Shown here: positions 6,573 through 15,898 of the stretch, piece after piece
Layout of the letters: the number at the start of each line of letters is the position of its first letter
Numbering within the stretch: position 1 is the first letter of the stretch
NCBI GenBank assembly: GCA_903852755.1
Contig: CAINRS010000001.1
Location: 1 to 64,000, forward strand
Direction of reading: 5' to 3'
Length of the DNA: 64,000 bases
DNA from: an uncultured Actinomycetes bacterium
GTDB lineage: Bacteria; Actinomycetota; Acidimicrobiia; Acidimicrobiales; Microtrichaceae
Position numbers and translations under genes: made by a program
The notes under the pieces: model-generated
Database searches by the model: none
What the model was told of the DNA's origin: nothing
Seen by the model: the letters and a program-made list of their open reading frames with translations, nothing else

Positions 6573-6794
6573 GTGCCTCGCTACGACTTCCGCTGCCGCT
6601 CCTGCGGGTCGATCTTCGAGGTGGAGCGGCCGATGGCCCTCGCCTCCGATCCGGCTCGGTGTCCCGATGGTCACGACGACACGGTGAAGCTGCTCGCTGC
6701 CGTGTCCGTCGGCGGTCGGGCGGCGCCCGATGCGCCCACGGCGGCTCCCCGAGCAGGGGGTTGCTGCGGTGGCGGCTGCCACTCGCATCCCTAG
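6573..6794 (+). CDS. FmdB-family zinc-ribbon protein
   Basis: The 73-residue product starts PRYDFRCRSCGSIFEV, the hallmark of the FmdB/CxxC regulatory zinc-ribbon family. Likely zinc ligands are C8, C11, C30 and possibly H34. The C-terminal tail is Gly/Cys-rich (GGCCGGGCHSHP) and may bind a second metal. Proteins of this family are small and widespread, often annotated as regulators, with no firm role. GTG at 6573 gives the canonical N-terminus and follows a TACGAT box by six bases; the longer in-frame start at 6483 would add residues without family support. Confidence 0.8.
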   Translation: MPRYDFRCRSCGSIFEVERPMALASDPARCPDGHDDTVKLLAAVSVGGRAAPDAPTAAPRAGGCCGGGCHSHP

Positions 6795-6813
6795 GCGAGC
6801 AGGTGCCCGCGGC

Positions 6814-8023
6814 GATGCGCGAGCAGTCCGGGAGTGATCATCCGGAATCCGACGGTTCGGGCAGGAGCTATCCGGTCCGGCTCGGGTTCCTGCCGGAGTC
6901 GCACGCGATCCCCGATCCGGAGCGACCGGGACGGCGTCGCGCCGGGTCGCGAACGGCCGCTCCCTACGGCGACGACCGGGTCGAGGTCCACGACTGCCCC
7001 GCGGTGGACCTCGACCAGTTCGATCCCGGGGGACTCGACCTGCTGTCCGCCGGATTCGACACGGTCGACCTGTCGGCGCTCGAACCGCTGCAACAGGTGT
7101 GCGCCCGAGTGCTCGCAGCGGGTCGGATCGACGACGAGGATGCGACGGCTGTTCGATCGGCGCTGCTCGGTGCCGTGCTGCCGACGGGGCACGGCCCCGA
7201 CCTGGAGGTGCTCTACCTGGCGGACGAGGGGTTCATCATGCGCACCGCCGGTCCCAACGGGCTCCAACTCGTCGGTCCCCGATCGGTCGGCATGAACGGC
7301 CACGGTCAGGCGACGTCGGTCCACGTCGACCAGGACGTCGAGGGGACTCCGTTGGCGCAGTTGATGGACGGCCGGGCCCCGTCGCTGTTCGTCCACGAGT
7401 CACCGGACGGATCGTGCCGTGACGCCGGGATGCTGCTCGTCAACCTGTGGATCCCGCTGCGACAGGTGGTGCAACCGCTCGTCCTGGCCGACGGTCGGAC
7501 CGTCGATCGTCGGCGACACCAGCTCCGCTACGGGCTCCCGACGGGCTCGTTCCTCGACCGCGATGAGGACCAGGTCGTGAACGACATCTACACCCTCCTC
7601 CACGATCCGGGGCAGCGCTGGTACCTCCGGTCCGAACTCGACCACCGCAGGGGACTGGTGTTCAACACGCTCAGTACGCCACACGGCGCCGGGGTGCTTC
7701 CCGGCGAGGACGTCGCCGAACGCTGCTACCTGACGTTGGAGGCCGCCGAGCTTGCGGTCGCCGAGGGAGACCCCGGTCGGCTGGAGGAGGTGGTCCGGGA
7801 GACGTCCTCGGTGCAACCGCCCCGGGGCACGACTCCGTCACTGCTGCGTGCGATCACCGTGATGCTCGACCTGCTGCAGCAGGCCGGCTCCGATGCCGCC
7901 GGTGTGTGCGGTGGGGGTGCAGCGGCGTGGACGGCGGCGGCGCAGGCTGCGAGGTCGACGGTCGTCCGGTCGTCCCTCGAGCTGCGGATGGTGGTGTCGG
8001 CGCGGTCCGAGGTGCCGGCGTGA
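6814..8023 (+). CDS. CmcJ/NvfI-like putative Fe(II)/2-oxoglutarate oxygenase
   Basis: The product of about 402 residues shows the pattern of CmcJ/NvfI-like hydroxylases: an HVDQD segment (possible HxD iron ligands), the NLWIPLRQVVQPLVLAD segment resembling the family's NVWRP...PL core, a QRWYLRSELDHRRGLVFN strand and a later TPHGAG histidine. Family members hydroxylate secondary metabolites. Unlike most, this one has about 100 extra N-terminal residues and a low-complexity Ala/Cys-rich end. ATG at 6814 is my choice; an in-frame GTG at 6802 is nearly as good. No biosynthetic partners are adjacent, so the substrate is unknown, and the assignment is by motif only. Confidence 0.5.
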
Positions 8024-8069
8024 GCCCGGTGCGCCGGCTCGTGCCCGGTTGAGCACACCGGGGGAGTGC

Positions 8070-8894
8070 GTGGTCCGGCTCCCGGAGACGCCGGACGGCT
8101 GGGAACTGCTCGAGGTTCGCCGGTTCGGTCCCTTCGTCGTCGGGGCGACGTACCGCGGGCCGTCCGGTGCGGAGCAGGGGTGGTCCTCGCGACGACACCG
8201 CACGCACACGGCGAGGGGCGTTCCGACCCGGGTCTGGTGGACCGCCGGGTTGTTCTCGGTCGGTTCGTTCGGTTTCGCACTCGGGTCCTTCCCGCCCTAC
8301 CTCCGGACCGTCAGCCCTCTGGTCGACAACCTGACGTACTTCGGCGGGTCGGTGTGCTTCACGCTCGCCGCACTGCTGTGCGTCGTGGGTGCGGTCGAGG
8401 CCTCCGAACGGCTCGGGTCGCACCCGGCCAGTCTGGCCGGCAGGTTGCTGCGGGTGGACTCCATCGGGTGGTGGTCGGCGATCGTCCAACTCGCCGGCAC
8501 GATCTGGTTCAACGTGATGACCCTCCGGGCCGTCGTGGTGTCGGGGTCCGCCGCGCAGGTCGACGCGCTCGTCTGGCGTCCTGACCTGCTCGGCTCGGCG
8601 TGCTTCCTCGTGTCGAGCTACCTGGCCGTGGAGGAGGCGCGTCGCCAACCGGCCGACGTTCCCGGTCGGGCCTGGTCGTGGTGGGTGGTGGCGCTGAACC
8701 TGCTCGGTTCGATCGCGTTCGGTGTGTCCGCGGTGGCGTCGTTCACCCGTCTGTCGACCCAGCAGATCCTGGACTTCCGTCTCGACGACGCCGGGACGTT
8801 CGTCGGGGCGCTCTGCTTCCTGGTGGCCGCCGTGCTCACGGTCCCCGAGGCCCGGTGCGAGGAGTCGAACGAGCACGTCGGCGGCCGGGCGTGA
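8070..8894 (+). CDS. six-helix membrane protein (YrhK-like)
   Basis: The 274-residue product has a soluble N-terminus of about 60 residues and six evident hydrophobic segments, starting with VWWTAGLFSVGSFGFALGS and ending with VGALCFLVAAVLTV. The repeated Trp-rich, SxxF-containing helices and overall pattern recall YrhK-domain integral membrane proteins, whose role is unknown. GTG at 8070 follows a GGGGGAG site closely; a TTG at 8049 is an alternative. The charged N-terminus (PETPDGWELLEVRRFG) is probably cytoplasmic. Nothing nearby suggests a partner. Confidence 0.6.
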   Translation: MVRLPETPDGWELLEVRRFGPFVVGATYRGPSGAEQGWSSRRHRTHTARGVPTRVWWTAGLFSVGSFGFALGSFPPYLRTVSPLVDNLTYFGGSVCFTLAALLCVVGAVEASERLGSHPASLAGRLLRVDSIGWWSAIVQLAGTIWFNVMTLRAVVVSGSAAQVDALVWRPDLLGSACFLVSSYLAVEEARRQPADVPGRAWSWWVVALNLLGSIAFGVSAVASFTRLSTQQILDFRLDDAGTFVGALCFLVAAVLTVPEARCEESNEHVGGRA

Positions 8895-9045
8895 GGGCAG
8901 CGGACTCAGCGGCGGGCGACGTGAGCGGACCGGCGCCGCAGGGGACCCGTGGCCGGGTGCCCGGCACCCTGCGGGAAGTCCGGGGGCACCATCGGCGGTA
9001 CCATCACGCCGTGGCCGTCCGGTCACCGGAACCCAGGAGCGGTCC

Positions 9046-9588
9046 ATGTCCGACACACCCACCGACGCCGAGGCCACGGTCATCACCGATGGCGCCAACA
9101 CCCTGTTCGTCGCCGACTTCGGCGAGACCGACACGGCGTGGGAGGCCTACGAGCTGCTCCGCGGCCTCGAGGACGGCCGGAATTTGAAGATCGAGGGCGT
9201 GCTCGTGGTCGCCAAGGACGACGCGGGCCAGATCGAGGTGCAGAAGGTGACCGACCACAGCACCCGCACGGGTCTGGGGTGGGGAGTCGTCGGCGGCGTG
9301 GTGCTCGGGGTGCTGTTCCCCCCGTCGATCATCGCCAGCGCCGTCGGGTTCGGTGCGGCCGGGGCCATCGTGGGCAAGGCTCGTGAGGTCCACCACCGGA
9401 CCGAACTCGCCGACGAGCTCGATGCCGTCATCGAGCCGGGGCACTCGGGGATCATCGCCATGGTGTCCGACCCGCAGGTCGTCGAGATCCGCAAGGCTCT
9501 CGACAAGGCCGACCGGATCGTCGAGAAGGCCGTCGACAAGGCGCTCGCCGACGACATCGAGGCTGCGGCGAAGGCCGCCGAGGCCTGA
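9046..9588 (+). CDS. DUF1269-type membrane-associated protein
   Basis: The 180-residue protein matches the DUF1269 pattern: an N-terminal alpha/beta part (ITDGANTLFVADF..., about 14-70), a central glycine-rich hydrophobic stretch (GLGWGVVGGVVLGVLFPPSI, about 77-110) and a C-terminal part ending in Ala/Asp/Lys-rich helices. Such proteins are common in actinobacteria, often beside stress genes, and have no defined activity. ATG at 9046 is preceded by AGGAG at a suitable distance, with a TACCAT box further upstream. It stands alone, converging on the amidohydrolase gene. Confidence 0.7.
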   Translation: MSDTPTDAEATVITDGANTLFVADFGETDTAWEAYELLRGLEDGRNLKIEGVLVVAKDDAGQIEVQKVTDHSTRTGLGWGVVGGVVLGVLFPPSIIASAVGFGAAGAIVGKAREVHHRTELADELDAVIEPGHSGIIAMVSDPQVVEIRKALDKADRIVEKAVDKALADDIEAAAKAAEA

Positions 9589-9615
9589 GTTCCGAGGGGG
9601 CCGGTCGGGAACGGC

Positions 9616-10482
9616 TCAGCAGCGGTAGGTGCGCTGGGCCGTCCCGGCGAAGAGGGCGTCGAGGTCGTCGGTTGGCAGTCCGCGGCAGATCGTCGCGTAG
9701 CTGGTGAACAACTCCTCGAGGGATCCGTGGAGCCCGTCGACGGGGAAGTTGCTCGCGAACATGCAGCGGTCGGGTCCGAACGTCCCGATGGCGAACTCGA
9801 TCCAGGGTGCCAGCACGTCGGGCGCCATCGAGCCGAGCGGCATGGCGAGTCCCGACAGCTTGCAGGTGACCCGGTCGCCCACATCGGCGAGAGCCCGGAG
9901 CCCGTCGCCCCAGCGGGCGAACTCGTCATCGGAACCGCTCGTCGGCCAGCCGGTGTGCTCGACGACCACGTCCAGGTCGTCGACGGAGGCCAGACCCCGG
10001 GCTGCGTCGACGAGCTGGTGGCTGTGCGCCATCAGGTCCAGCACGAGACCGCGGTCGCGGAGCGCCTCCAGGACGGCCCGGTCGGGTACCGGGCGATCGG
10101 TGCGGCCCATGAGCCGGACGCCGCGGAAGCGCGACGCGACCAGCTGCGCGTCGATCTGGTCGATGATCTCGGCGACGCCCGCGGACGGCACGTAGCCGCC
10201 GACGATCGCCACCGGTTGCCCGTCGGCCTCGGCGACCCGGTCGAGCTCGAGGGTCTCGTCGATCGAGTGGGCGCCGGTGGCAGCCGCCACGTTGACCAAC
10301 CCGACGACGTTCCACCCTGCGGACTCCGACCGGTACGTCGCCGCGTCGAACCGGCGCGCCATCCCCGTCACGTCACCGAGCTCCAGTTCCACGCCCCCAC
10401 CCAGGTACGGGTACCAGTCGGTCCGGGCCGGATCCCACAGGTGGACGTGGGCATCGATGATGCGCTGTGGACGGCTGCTCAC
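9616..10482 (-). CDS. amidohydrolase-2 family metal-dependent hydrolase
   Basis: The 288-residue protein starts with IIDAHVHLWDP, the metal-binding HxH of amidohydrolase-2 enzymes. It also has the ASNFPVDGLHGSLEEL segment carrying the late metal-binding aspartate and VVVEHTGWP with a central histidine. Known relatives are lactonases and decarboxylases acting on small carboxylic acids (2-pyrone-4,6-dicarboxylate lactonase and fuconolactonase types). GTG at 10482 overlaps the SDR stop as GTGA, making it the last gene of a four-gene operon with two Baeyer-Villiger-type monooxygenases. Baeyer-Villiger products are esters or lactones, so lactone opening is an attractive but untested role. Confidence 0.8.
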   Translation of the reverse strand: MSSRPQRIIDAHVHLWDPARTDWYPYLGGGVELELGDVTGMARRFDAATYRSESAGWNVVGLVNVAAATGAHSIDETLELDRVAEADGQPVAIVGGYVPSAGVAEIIDQIDAQLVASRFRGVRLMGRTDRPVPDRAVLEALRDRGLVLDLMAHSHQLVDAARGLASVDDLDVVVEHTGWPTSGSDDEFARWGDGLRALADVGDRVTCKLSGLAMPLGSMAPDVLAPWIEFAIGTFGPDRCMFASNFPVDGLHGSLEELFTSYATICRGLPTDDLDALFAGTAQRTYRC

Positions 10483-12143
10483 GGGAGGTCTCCTGCAGCG
10501 TCCCCGCCGACCATCTGGCGCAGCGCCGCGTCGAACCACGCCGGGAGCCGGGCCCCGTCGTGGACGAGGCTCGCACCGGCCCGGGGGTGGCGGCACAGCC
10601 CGATCCACCCGGCGTCGAGCACCAGGTGGGCTCCGGAGAGGCCTGCGGCGTCGGGGTGGACGCCCAGGTGGGCGACGACCTCGCCGACGTCGCGGGGTCG
10701 GGCGCCGGGTCGCACCTCGAGTGCCGTGGCGGTGACCCGTCCCTCGGTGGCCGGGATCGCCGCCCGGGCGAGCTGGGCGGCCGACTGGGAGCGGCTGCGG
10801 CCCCCGGCCGTGTCCGCGGGAACCACCGTCGTCAGGCGGACGGGTCGACCGTTCCTGGCTGCGAGTTCCGCTGCGGCACGTGCCCACACGGCGTCGCCCA
10901 GAATCCGCTCGGCCAGTCCGTCGTGCGAGCCGAGCACGGAACGCCAGTCCGGTTGGATGATCGGATCGTCGCTCCTCGTCCGGGTGGGCTCCGAGCCCAG
11001 GACCACGACCGAGTCGACCGGCCCGTTCCCGACGGCCCCGAGTCCCTCCACAGCGGCGCTGAATCCGTCGACCCCCGTCGCATCGAGCGTGGACACCTGC
11101 ACGCCACGACGACCCAGTGCGGCCACTGCATCAGCGGTGTCGGTGCCCGTGGCGACGACGACCACGTGCCCGCCATCCGATCGGAACGGATCCGTCGGGC
11201 CGAGCTGGGAGAAGCGAGGGTTGGCCCCGCCGGTCGTCGACTGACGGTCGTGGGCGGGAACCAGCGCACCGGGAACGATCTGGTCGAGCACTGCGGCGAT
11301 CCGCCCGGGAACGCCCAGGTCGACGACCTCGACGAGTCGCGGAGGATCGACGAGCGCGACCTCGGCGCCGGCTCCGAAGAGCACGCGACCCCGGAGCCAG
11401 TCCACACCGTCGTCCACGAGGTGGGCGGCGAGCGGCGCGATCTCCTCGGCCGAGGGCATCCCCGCACCGAGTCGGACGCCACCGCTCGACGGTCCTGCAC
11501 CGGTCGGGCCCGACCGTTCCGATCCTCCGTGCCGCGCCAGCGCGGCGGTCACCATCCTGGTGAGTGCGATGGGGGAGAGGGCGTTGACCGAGACACCGGG
11601 GGGCGCAGCGGCGCCGACCTGCCAGGTGAGCGCGGCGACGGCTCGTTTGGCGCAGCTGTAGGCCCCGGCGTCACCGGGTCGCCACCCCGCGCCCGAGGTC
11701 ACGCCCAGGATCCGACCCCGACCCGCCGGGGCCATGTGTTCGAGCGCAGCGCGCAGCACGTGCACGTACCCGTCGAGGTGGACCCTCAGCACGGCGGACC
11801 AGTCCTCCCAGGAACCGGTCGAGAAGCTCGTGGGTCGGGTGATCCCGGCCACGTTGACCACGGCGTCGACGCCGCCGTGCTCGGCGACCAGTCCGGCGAA
11901 GAGCGTGTCGAGCTGGGCCGGCTCGGTGACCGACGCGGCCGATGCCACAGCGGACCCGCCCGAGGCGAGGATCCGGTCGGCCGTCGTCGGCTCGTCCTCG
12001 GCACCGGGCTCGACGTTCCCCTCGAGCGACACGAGTGGATCGACCGTGACCACGTGCGCGCCGGTTCGGGCGAGGGCCTCGGCCACCGCAGCACCGATCC
12101 CCCGTCCTCCGCCGGTGACGACCGCCACGCGCTGCCGGCTCAC
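10479..12143 (-). CDS. double-length SDR with a degenerate second domain
   Basis: The 554-residue protein begins with an intact short-chain dehydrogenase: TGGGRGIG cofactor loop (about 10-17), NVAGITRP, a catalytic serine in GVTSGAG and YSCAKRAV with the catalytic Tyr-x-x-x-Lys. From about residue 290 a second Rossmann-like half follows (HVVVVATGTDTADAVAALGR... LSGAHLVLDAGW) without a clear glycine motif or YxxxK, so it is probably non-catalytic. Twice-length SDRs of this sort occur beside CoA or steroid catabolic genes. GTG at 12143 overlaps the upstream monooxygenase stop (GTGA). The likely job is interconversion of the alcohol and ketone used by the monooxygenases. Confidence 0.75.
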   Translation of the reverse strand: MSRQRVAVVTGGGRGIGAAVAEALARTGAHVVTVDPLVSLEGNVEPGAEDEPTTADRILASGGSAVASAASVTEPAQLDTLFAGLVAEHGGVDAVVNVAGITRPTSFSTGSWEDWSAVLRVHLDGYVHVLRAALEHMAPAGRGRILGVTSGAGWRPGDAGAYSCAKRAVAALTWQVGAAAPPGVSVNALSPIALTRMVTAALARHGGSERSGPTGAGPSSGGVRLGAGMPSAEEIAPLAAHLVDDGVDWLRGRVLFGAGAEVALVDPPRLVEVVDLGVPGRIAAVLDQIVPGALVPAHDRQSTTGGANPRFSQLGPTDPFRSDGGHVVVVATGTDTADAVAALGRRGVQVSTLDATGVDGFSAAVEGLGAVGNGPVDSVVVLGSEPTRTRSDDPIIQPDWRSVLGSHDGLAERILGDAVWARAAAELAARNGRPVRLTTVVPADTAGGRSRSQSAAQLARAAIPATEGRVTATALEVRPGARPRDVGEVVAHLGVHPDAAGLSGAHLVLDAGWIGLCRHPRAGASLVHDGARLPAWFDAALRQMVGGDAAGDLP

Positions 12144-13972
12144 GGGTCCGTCGTCCCCCCGTGGAGCTCGAACCCGTCGAACCGGCCGTCGGCCAGCCAC
12201 GATCGCAGCAGCTCCCGGTAGCCGAAGAAGTCGCCGAAGCCACCCCCGTAGTTGCCGCTCCGCGGGTCCATGGCCGCCGGGTCACCCTCGTTGTTGATCC
12301 GTGACGGAGTGCAGTCCGCGAGGAACCGGCTGCCGTCGACGTGACGGTCGAGGACCTGCTGCACCCACGCCTGCTCGGCTGCCGGATCGACGTCGAACCA
12401 CTCGACCCCGGCGTCTCGCAGTGCAGCGATGGTCCCGGCGACGAACTCGGCTCCGAACACGGCGAGGTGCGTGTAGTTCACGGTCACGACGGCCTGCTGT
12501 CCGGGGGCCGGCATGATGAACAGGTTCGGGAAGCCCCCGGTGGTCACCCCGAACAGGGTCGCGGCCCCGTCGGCCCACTTCTCGGCGAGCGTCCGACCGC
12601 CCCGGCCGACGATCTGGTGGCCGGCGCGACGGTGGATCGGTGTCAGTTCGGGTTCGAAGCCGCTCGCGAAGATGATGCAGTCGACCTGGTACTCACCACC
12701 GTCGACGACGAACCCGTGCTCGGTCACGCGCTCGATCCCGGCGGGAGCGTGGATCAGCTCGACGTTGGGACGGTTGAACGCCGAGAGGAACTCGTCGTGG
12801 AAGCACGGCCGCTTGCAGCGGTAGCGGTAGAAGGGTTTGAGTGACTCAGCGGTCGCGGGGTCGTCCACCAGTTCGGCGACCCGCCGCCGGTGTGACTCCA
12901 TCACCCGGTAGTCGAACTCCTCGATGCTCCGAACGAAGTCCTCGCCCGACTGACCGGGTTCCCGACGCGGGTTCACGACGCTCGCGTAGTCGTGGGTCCA
13001 CGCGTCGTCGACCAGGTCCTCGTCGACCCGGAGGCCGGCCATGACCGCCTGGAAGTTGTCCATGCGCTCCGACTGCCAGCCGGGACCGATCCTGTCCGTG
13101 AAGCGCTCGTCGGTGGGTCGGTTGTCACGCACGCCGATTGCCGACGGGGTCCGCTGCACCACGTAGACCTGCCGGGCCGCCGCCCCGAGGGGCTCGACGA
13201 TCTGAATGCCGGTGGCGCCCGTCCCGACCAGCGCGACGCTCCGGTCCCGTAGCCCTGTCAGCGGCTCGTCCGGGCCGCCGCCCGTGTAGTCGTAGTCCCA
13301 GCGGGCCGTGTGGAACGTCCGTCCGGTGAACTCGTCCAGTCCCGGCAGCGCAGGCACCTTGAGGCGGTTCAGGATTCCGACCGCGAGCACGTAGTAGCGG
13401 GCCCGGAGCTCGTCGCCCCGGTCCGTGGTGACGAGCCAGCGCGCGGCGCCCTCGTCCCACACCGCTCGCTCCACCCCCGTGTGGAACAGCCCGCCGCGAC
13501 GCAGGTCGAACCGGTCGGCCACGGCGTCGAGGTGCGCGTGGATCTCCGCACCACTCGCGTACCGGTCGCGAGGGACGTAGTCGAGCTCCTCGAGCAGGGG
13601 CATGTAGATGTAGGACTCGACGTCGCACATCACTCCCGGGTAGCGGTTCCAGTACCAGGTCCCGCCGACGTCCCCGGCCCGGTCGATGAGCCGCACGTCC
13701 TCGATGCCGTGGGCCCGGAGCTGGTGGGCGACGAGCAGCCCGGCGATGCCGGCTCCGACGACGAGCACGTCGACCCCGGTGTGCACCGGCTCCCGCTCCG
13801 TGACCGGGGTGAACGGATCCTCCAGGTACCGAACGGCGCCGGGGTCGCCCTCCAGGTCGAGTGTGGCGGTCCGTCCCGGGACCAGACGTTTGTCCCGTTC
13901 GGCCAGGTACTTGGCCCGCACAGCGTCGCGGTCGAACGTCCTCGGCGACCGATCCTGCTGCTCCCCAGCCAC
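12140..13972 (-). CDS. Baeyer-Villiger-type flavin monooxygenase, first copy
   Basis: The 610-residue protein has the two-nucleotide-domain layout of class B flavin monooxygenases: FAD motif GAGIAG (73-78), GGTWYWNRYPG (103-113), the Baeyer-Villiger fingerprint FTGRTFHTARWD (215-226) and NADPH motif GTGATG (250-255). Such enzymes insert oxygen next to a ketone to give an ester or lactone. A leading extension of about 65 residues resembles that of cyclopentadecanone- or steroid-type relatives. It overlaps the downstream SDR start by four bases and lies 46 bases after a second, related monooxygenase gene. Substrate cannot be read from sequence. Confidence 0.9.
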   Translation of the reverse strand: MAGEQQDRSPRTFDRDAVRAKYLAERDKRLVPGRTATLDLEGDPGAVRYLEDPFTPVTEREPVHTGVDVLVVGAGIAGLLVAHQLRAHGIEDVRLIDRAGDVGGTWYWNRYPGVMCDVESYIYMPLLEELDYVPRDRYASGAEIHAHLDAVADRFDLRRGGLFHTGVERAVWDEGAARWLVTTDRGDELRARYYVLAVGILNRLKVPALPGLDEFTGRTFHTARWDYDYTGGGPDEPLTGLRDRSVALVGTGATGIQIVEPLGAAARQVYVVQRTPSAIGVRDNRPTDERFTDRIGPGWQSERMDNFQAVMAGLRVDEDLVDDAWTHDYASVVNPRREPGQSGEDFVRSIEEFDYRVMESHRRRVAELVDDPATAESLKPFYRYRCKRPCFHDEFLSAFNRPNVELIHAPAGIERVTEHGFVVDGGEYQVDCIIFASGFEPELTPIHRRAGHQIVGRGGRTLAEKWADGAATLFGVTTGGFPNLFIMPAPGQQAVVTVNYTHLAVFGAEFVAGTIAALRDAGVEWFDVDPAAEQAWVQQVLDRHVDGSRFLADCTPSRINNEGDPAAMDPRSGNYGGGFGDFFGYRELLRSWLADGRFDGFELHGGTTDP

Positions 13973-14018
13973 CTGACGAGTCTGTCAGGTCCGGCCGGAC
14001 ACTGCGGCGAACGGCTGT

Positions 14019-15827
14019 TCAGCGGTCGAGCGCGGCCCCCCGGAACTCGCCGTCGGACCGCCAGTTGTGCAGGATGTCGACGTAGTCCACCAGGCTGCCG
14101 GTGTAGGTCAGGTTGCGACGCCCGTTCGGGTTGTTGCCCTGTTCGCTGTTGTAGTAGCCGGGGGTGCAGCTGATCGAGTAGGCGGCGATCCGCCCGGCGG
14201 TCCGCAGCAGGGTCGTGTGCCACTCCTCCTCGGCCTCGGGAGTGGCCTCGATCGTCCGGATGCCGGCATCCAGACAGGTCGAGATGATCCAGGCGACGTG
14301 CGCTGCGGATTCGGACAGGAAGTGCAGGAAGTTCGTCCCGAACCCGGCCTGGACGATGCTGATCATGCAGAGGTTCGGGAACTCGGCGGTGAGCACACCG
14401 TGGAGGCTGTGGGCGCCGTCGTGCCAGCGCTCGCTCATCCGGACGCCATCCCGGCCGACCGGGTCGAACCCGAGGCGGTGCGTCAGGTCGGTGGTGACCT
14501 CGAATCCCGATGCGAACACGAGCACGTCGACCGGGTACTCGACACCGCCGACGACGACACCGGTGGGAGTCACCCGCTCGACGCCGCGTCCTTCGGTGTC
14601 GACCAGTTGCACGTTGTCCCGGTTGAATGCCGGCAGGTACTCGTCGTGGAAGCACACCCGCTTGCAGTGCTTGCCGTACCACGGCTTGAGCCGCTCGGCG
14701 GTCTCCGGGTCCTCGACGATCTGGTCGACCCGCCGCCGCAGTGCCTCCATGGTCTCGAAGTCGGATCGCTCCAGCCGCTCGGACTCCTCCGGGGTTCGAC
14801 CGGCGCTCTGGGTGTCGTCCCACATGACCTCGGTCCAACCGTCGGCGACCAGGTCGACCTCGGGGTGCTTGCCGGTGACGGCCTCGGTGAAGTTGCGGAT
14901 CCGTTCGGCCTGCCAGCCCGGTTCCAGGCTGCGGAACCAAGCCTCGTCGGTCGGGCCGTTGTTCCGGGGTCCGACGGCCGAGGGGGTCCGCTGGAACACG
15001 TAGACCTGTGCGGCCGCCCGGGCGAGTTGCGGCACCGCCTGGACCGCCGTCGCCCCGGTGCCGATGACGCCGACCCGGAGGTCCCCGAGCGCGTCCATGG
15101 GCTCGGTCGGCCCGCCTCCGGTCACGTCGTAGTTCCACCGGCTCGTGTGGAACGCCTTCCCCTGGAAGGTGTCGATGCCGGGGATCCCGGGCAGCTTGGC
15201 CTTGGACAGGATGCCGCCGGCGGTGACGAGGAACCGGGAACGCAGCACGTCGCCGCGACTCGTCGTGACGATCCACCGTGCGGCGTCGTCGTCCCAGACG
15301 GTCTCGTCGATCTCGGTCTGGAACAGCGCGTGGTCGTACAGGCCGAACTGCTGACCGATCTGCTGGCAGTAGGCGAAGATCTCCGGTGCCGACGCGTACT
15401 TCATCGTCGGCATGTAGCCCGTCTCCTCGAGCAGGGGCAGGTAGGTGTAGGACTCCACGTCGCACATGCACCCCGGGTACCGATTCCAGTACCAGGTGCC
15501 ACCGAAGTCGCCGGCCTTGTCGATGATCACGAAGTCCTCGACGCCGCTGTCGAGCAGGCGGACCGAGGTCAGCATCCCGGCGAAGCCGGCGCCGACGACC
15601 ACCACGTCGGTGTCACGGTCGACTGGCGCACGGGTGAGGTCCGGATCGGCGAACGGGTCCCGGTCCAGGTCGGCGAAGTCGCCGACGAGCTCCTGGTACT
15701 GCTGCAGTCCGTCGGACCGGAGCCGCTTGGTGCGCTCCTCGAGGTACCTCGCCCTGGCGGCCTCGAGGTCGTCGGCGCCGGGATCGTCGGCCGTCGGGTC
15801 GTCTGCAGTCGGGTCGTCGGAACTCAC
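14019..15827 (-). CDS. Baeyer-Villiger-type flavin monooxygenase, second copy
   Basis: This 602-residue paralogue of the neighbouring gene has GAGFAG (79-84), GGTWYWNRYPG, FQGKAFHTSRWN and GTGATA. Its fingerprint ends in Asn where the neighbour has Asp; the classical pattern has Pro or Asp. The N-terminus carries short acidic repeats (PTADDPTADDPGADD). GTG at 15827 is six bases from a TAAGTT box and has no ribosome-binding site, so this gene probably heads the four-gene operon as a leaderless message. The two copies probably take different substrates or consecutive intermediates; this is inference. Confidence 0.9.
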   Translation of the reverse strand: MSSDDPTADDPTADDPGADDLEAARARYLEERTKRLRSDGLQQYQELVGDFADLDRDPFADPDLTRAPVDRDTDVVVVGAGFAGMLTSVRLLDSGVEDFVIIDKAGDFGGTWYWNRYPGCMCDVESYTYLPLLEETGYMPTMKYASAPEIFAYCQQIGQQFGLYDHALFQTEIDETVWDDDAARWIVTTSRGDVLRSRFLVTAGGILSKAKLPGIPGIDTFQGKAFHTSRWNYDVTGGGPTEPMDALGDLRVGVIGTGATAVQAVPQLARAAAQVYVFQRTPSAVGPRNNGPTDEAWFRSLEPGWQAERIRNFTEAVTGKHPEVDLVADGWTEVMWDDTQSAGRTPEESERLERSDFETMEALRRRVDQIVEDPETAERLKPWYGKHCKRVCFHDEYLPAFNRDNVQLVDTEGRGVERVTPTGVVVGGVEYPVDVLVFASGFEVTTDLTHRLGFDPVGRDGVRMSERWHDGAHSLHGVLTAEFPNLCMISIVQAGFGTNFLHFLSESAAHVAWIISTCLDAGIRTIEATPEAEEEWHTTLLRTAGRIAAYSISCTPGYYNSEQGNNPNGRRNLTYTGSLVDYVDILHNWRSDGEFRGAALDR

Positions 15828-15833
15828 GGGGCC

Positions 15834-15839
15834 AACTTA
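15834..15839 (-). promoter_or_regulatory. -10 box TAAGTT of the monooxygenase operon
   Basis: On the minus strand TAAGTT is followed by six bases and the GTG at 15827, the same arrangement as at other starts in the window. Confidence 0.5.
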
Positions 15840-15898
15840 GGACCCCTCGCCGTTCCCGGGCGCATCGGAGCGATCAGCGCTCTCCGACGGCTCCGGGC

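Noticed and set aside
13989-14000. Palindrome GTCCGGCCGGAC between the two monooxygenase genes as an operator
   Set aside because: Twelve bases of CG-rich palindrome are common in DNA of this composition and there is no promoter-like sequence beside it.
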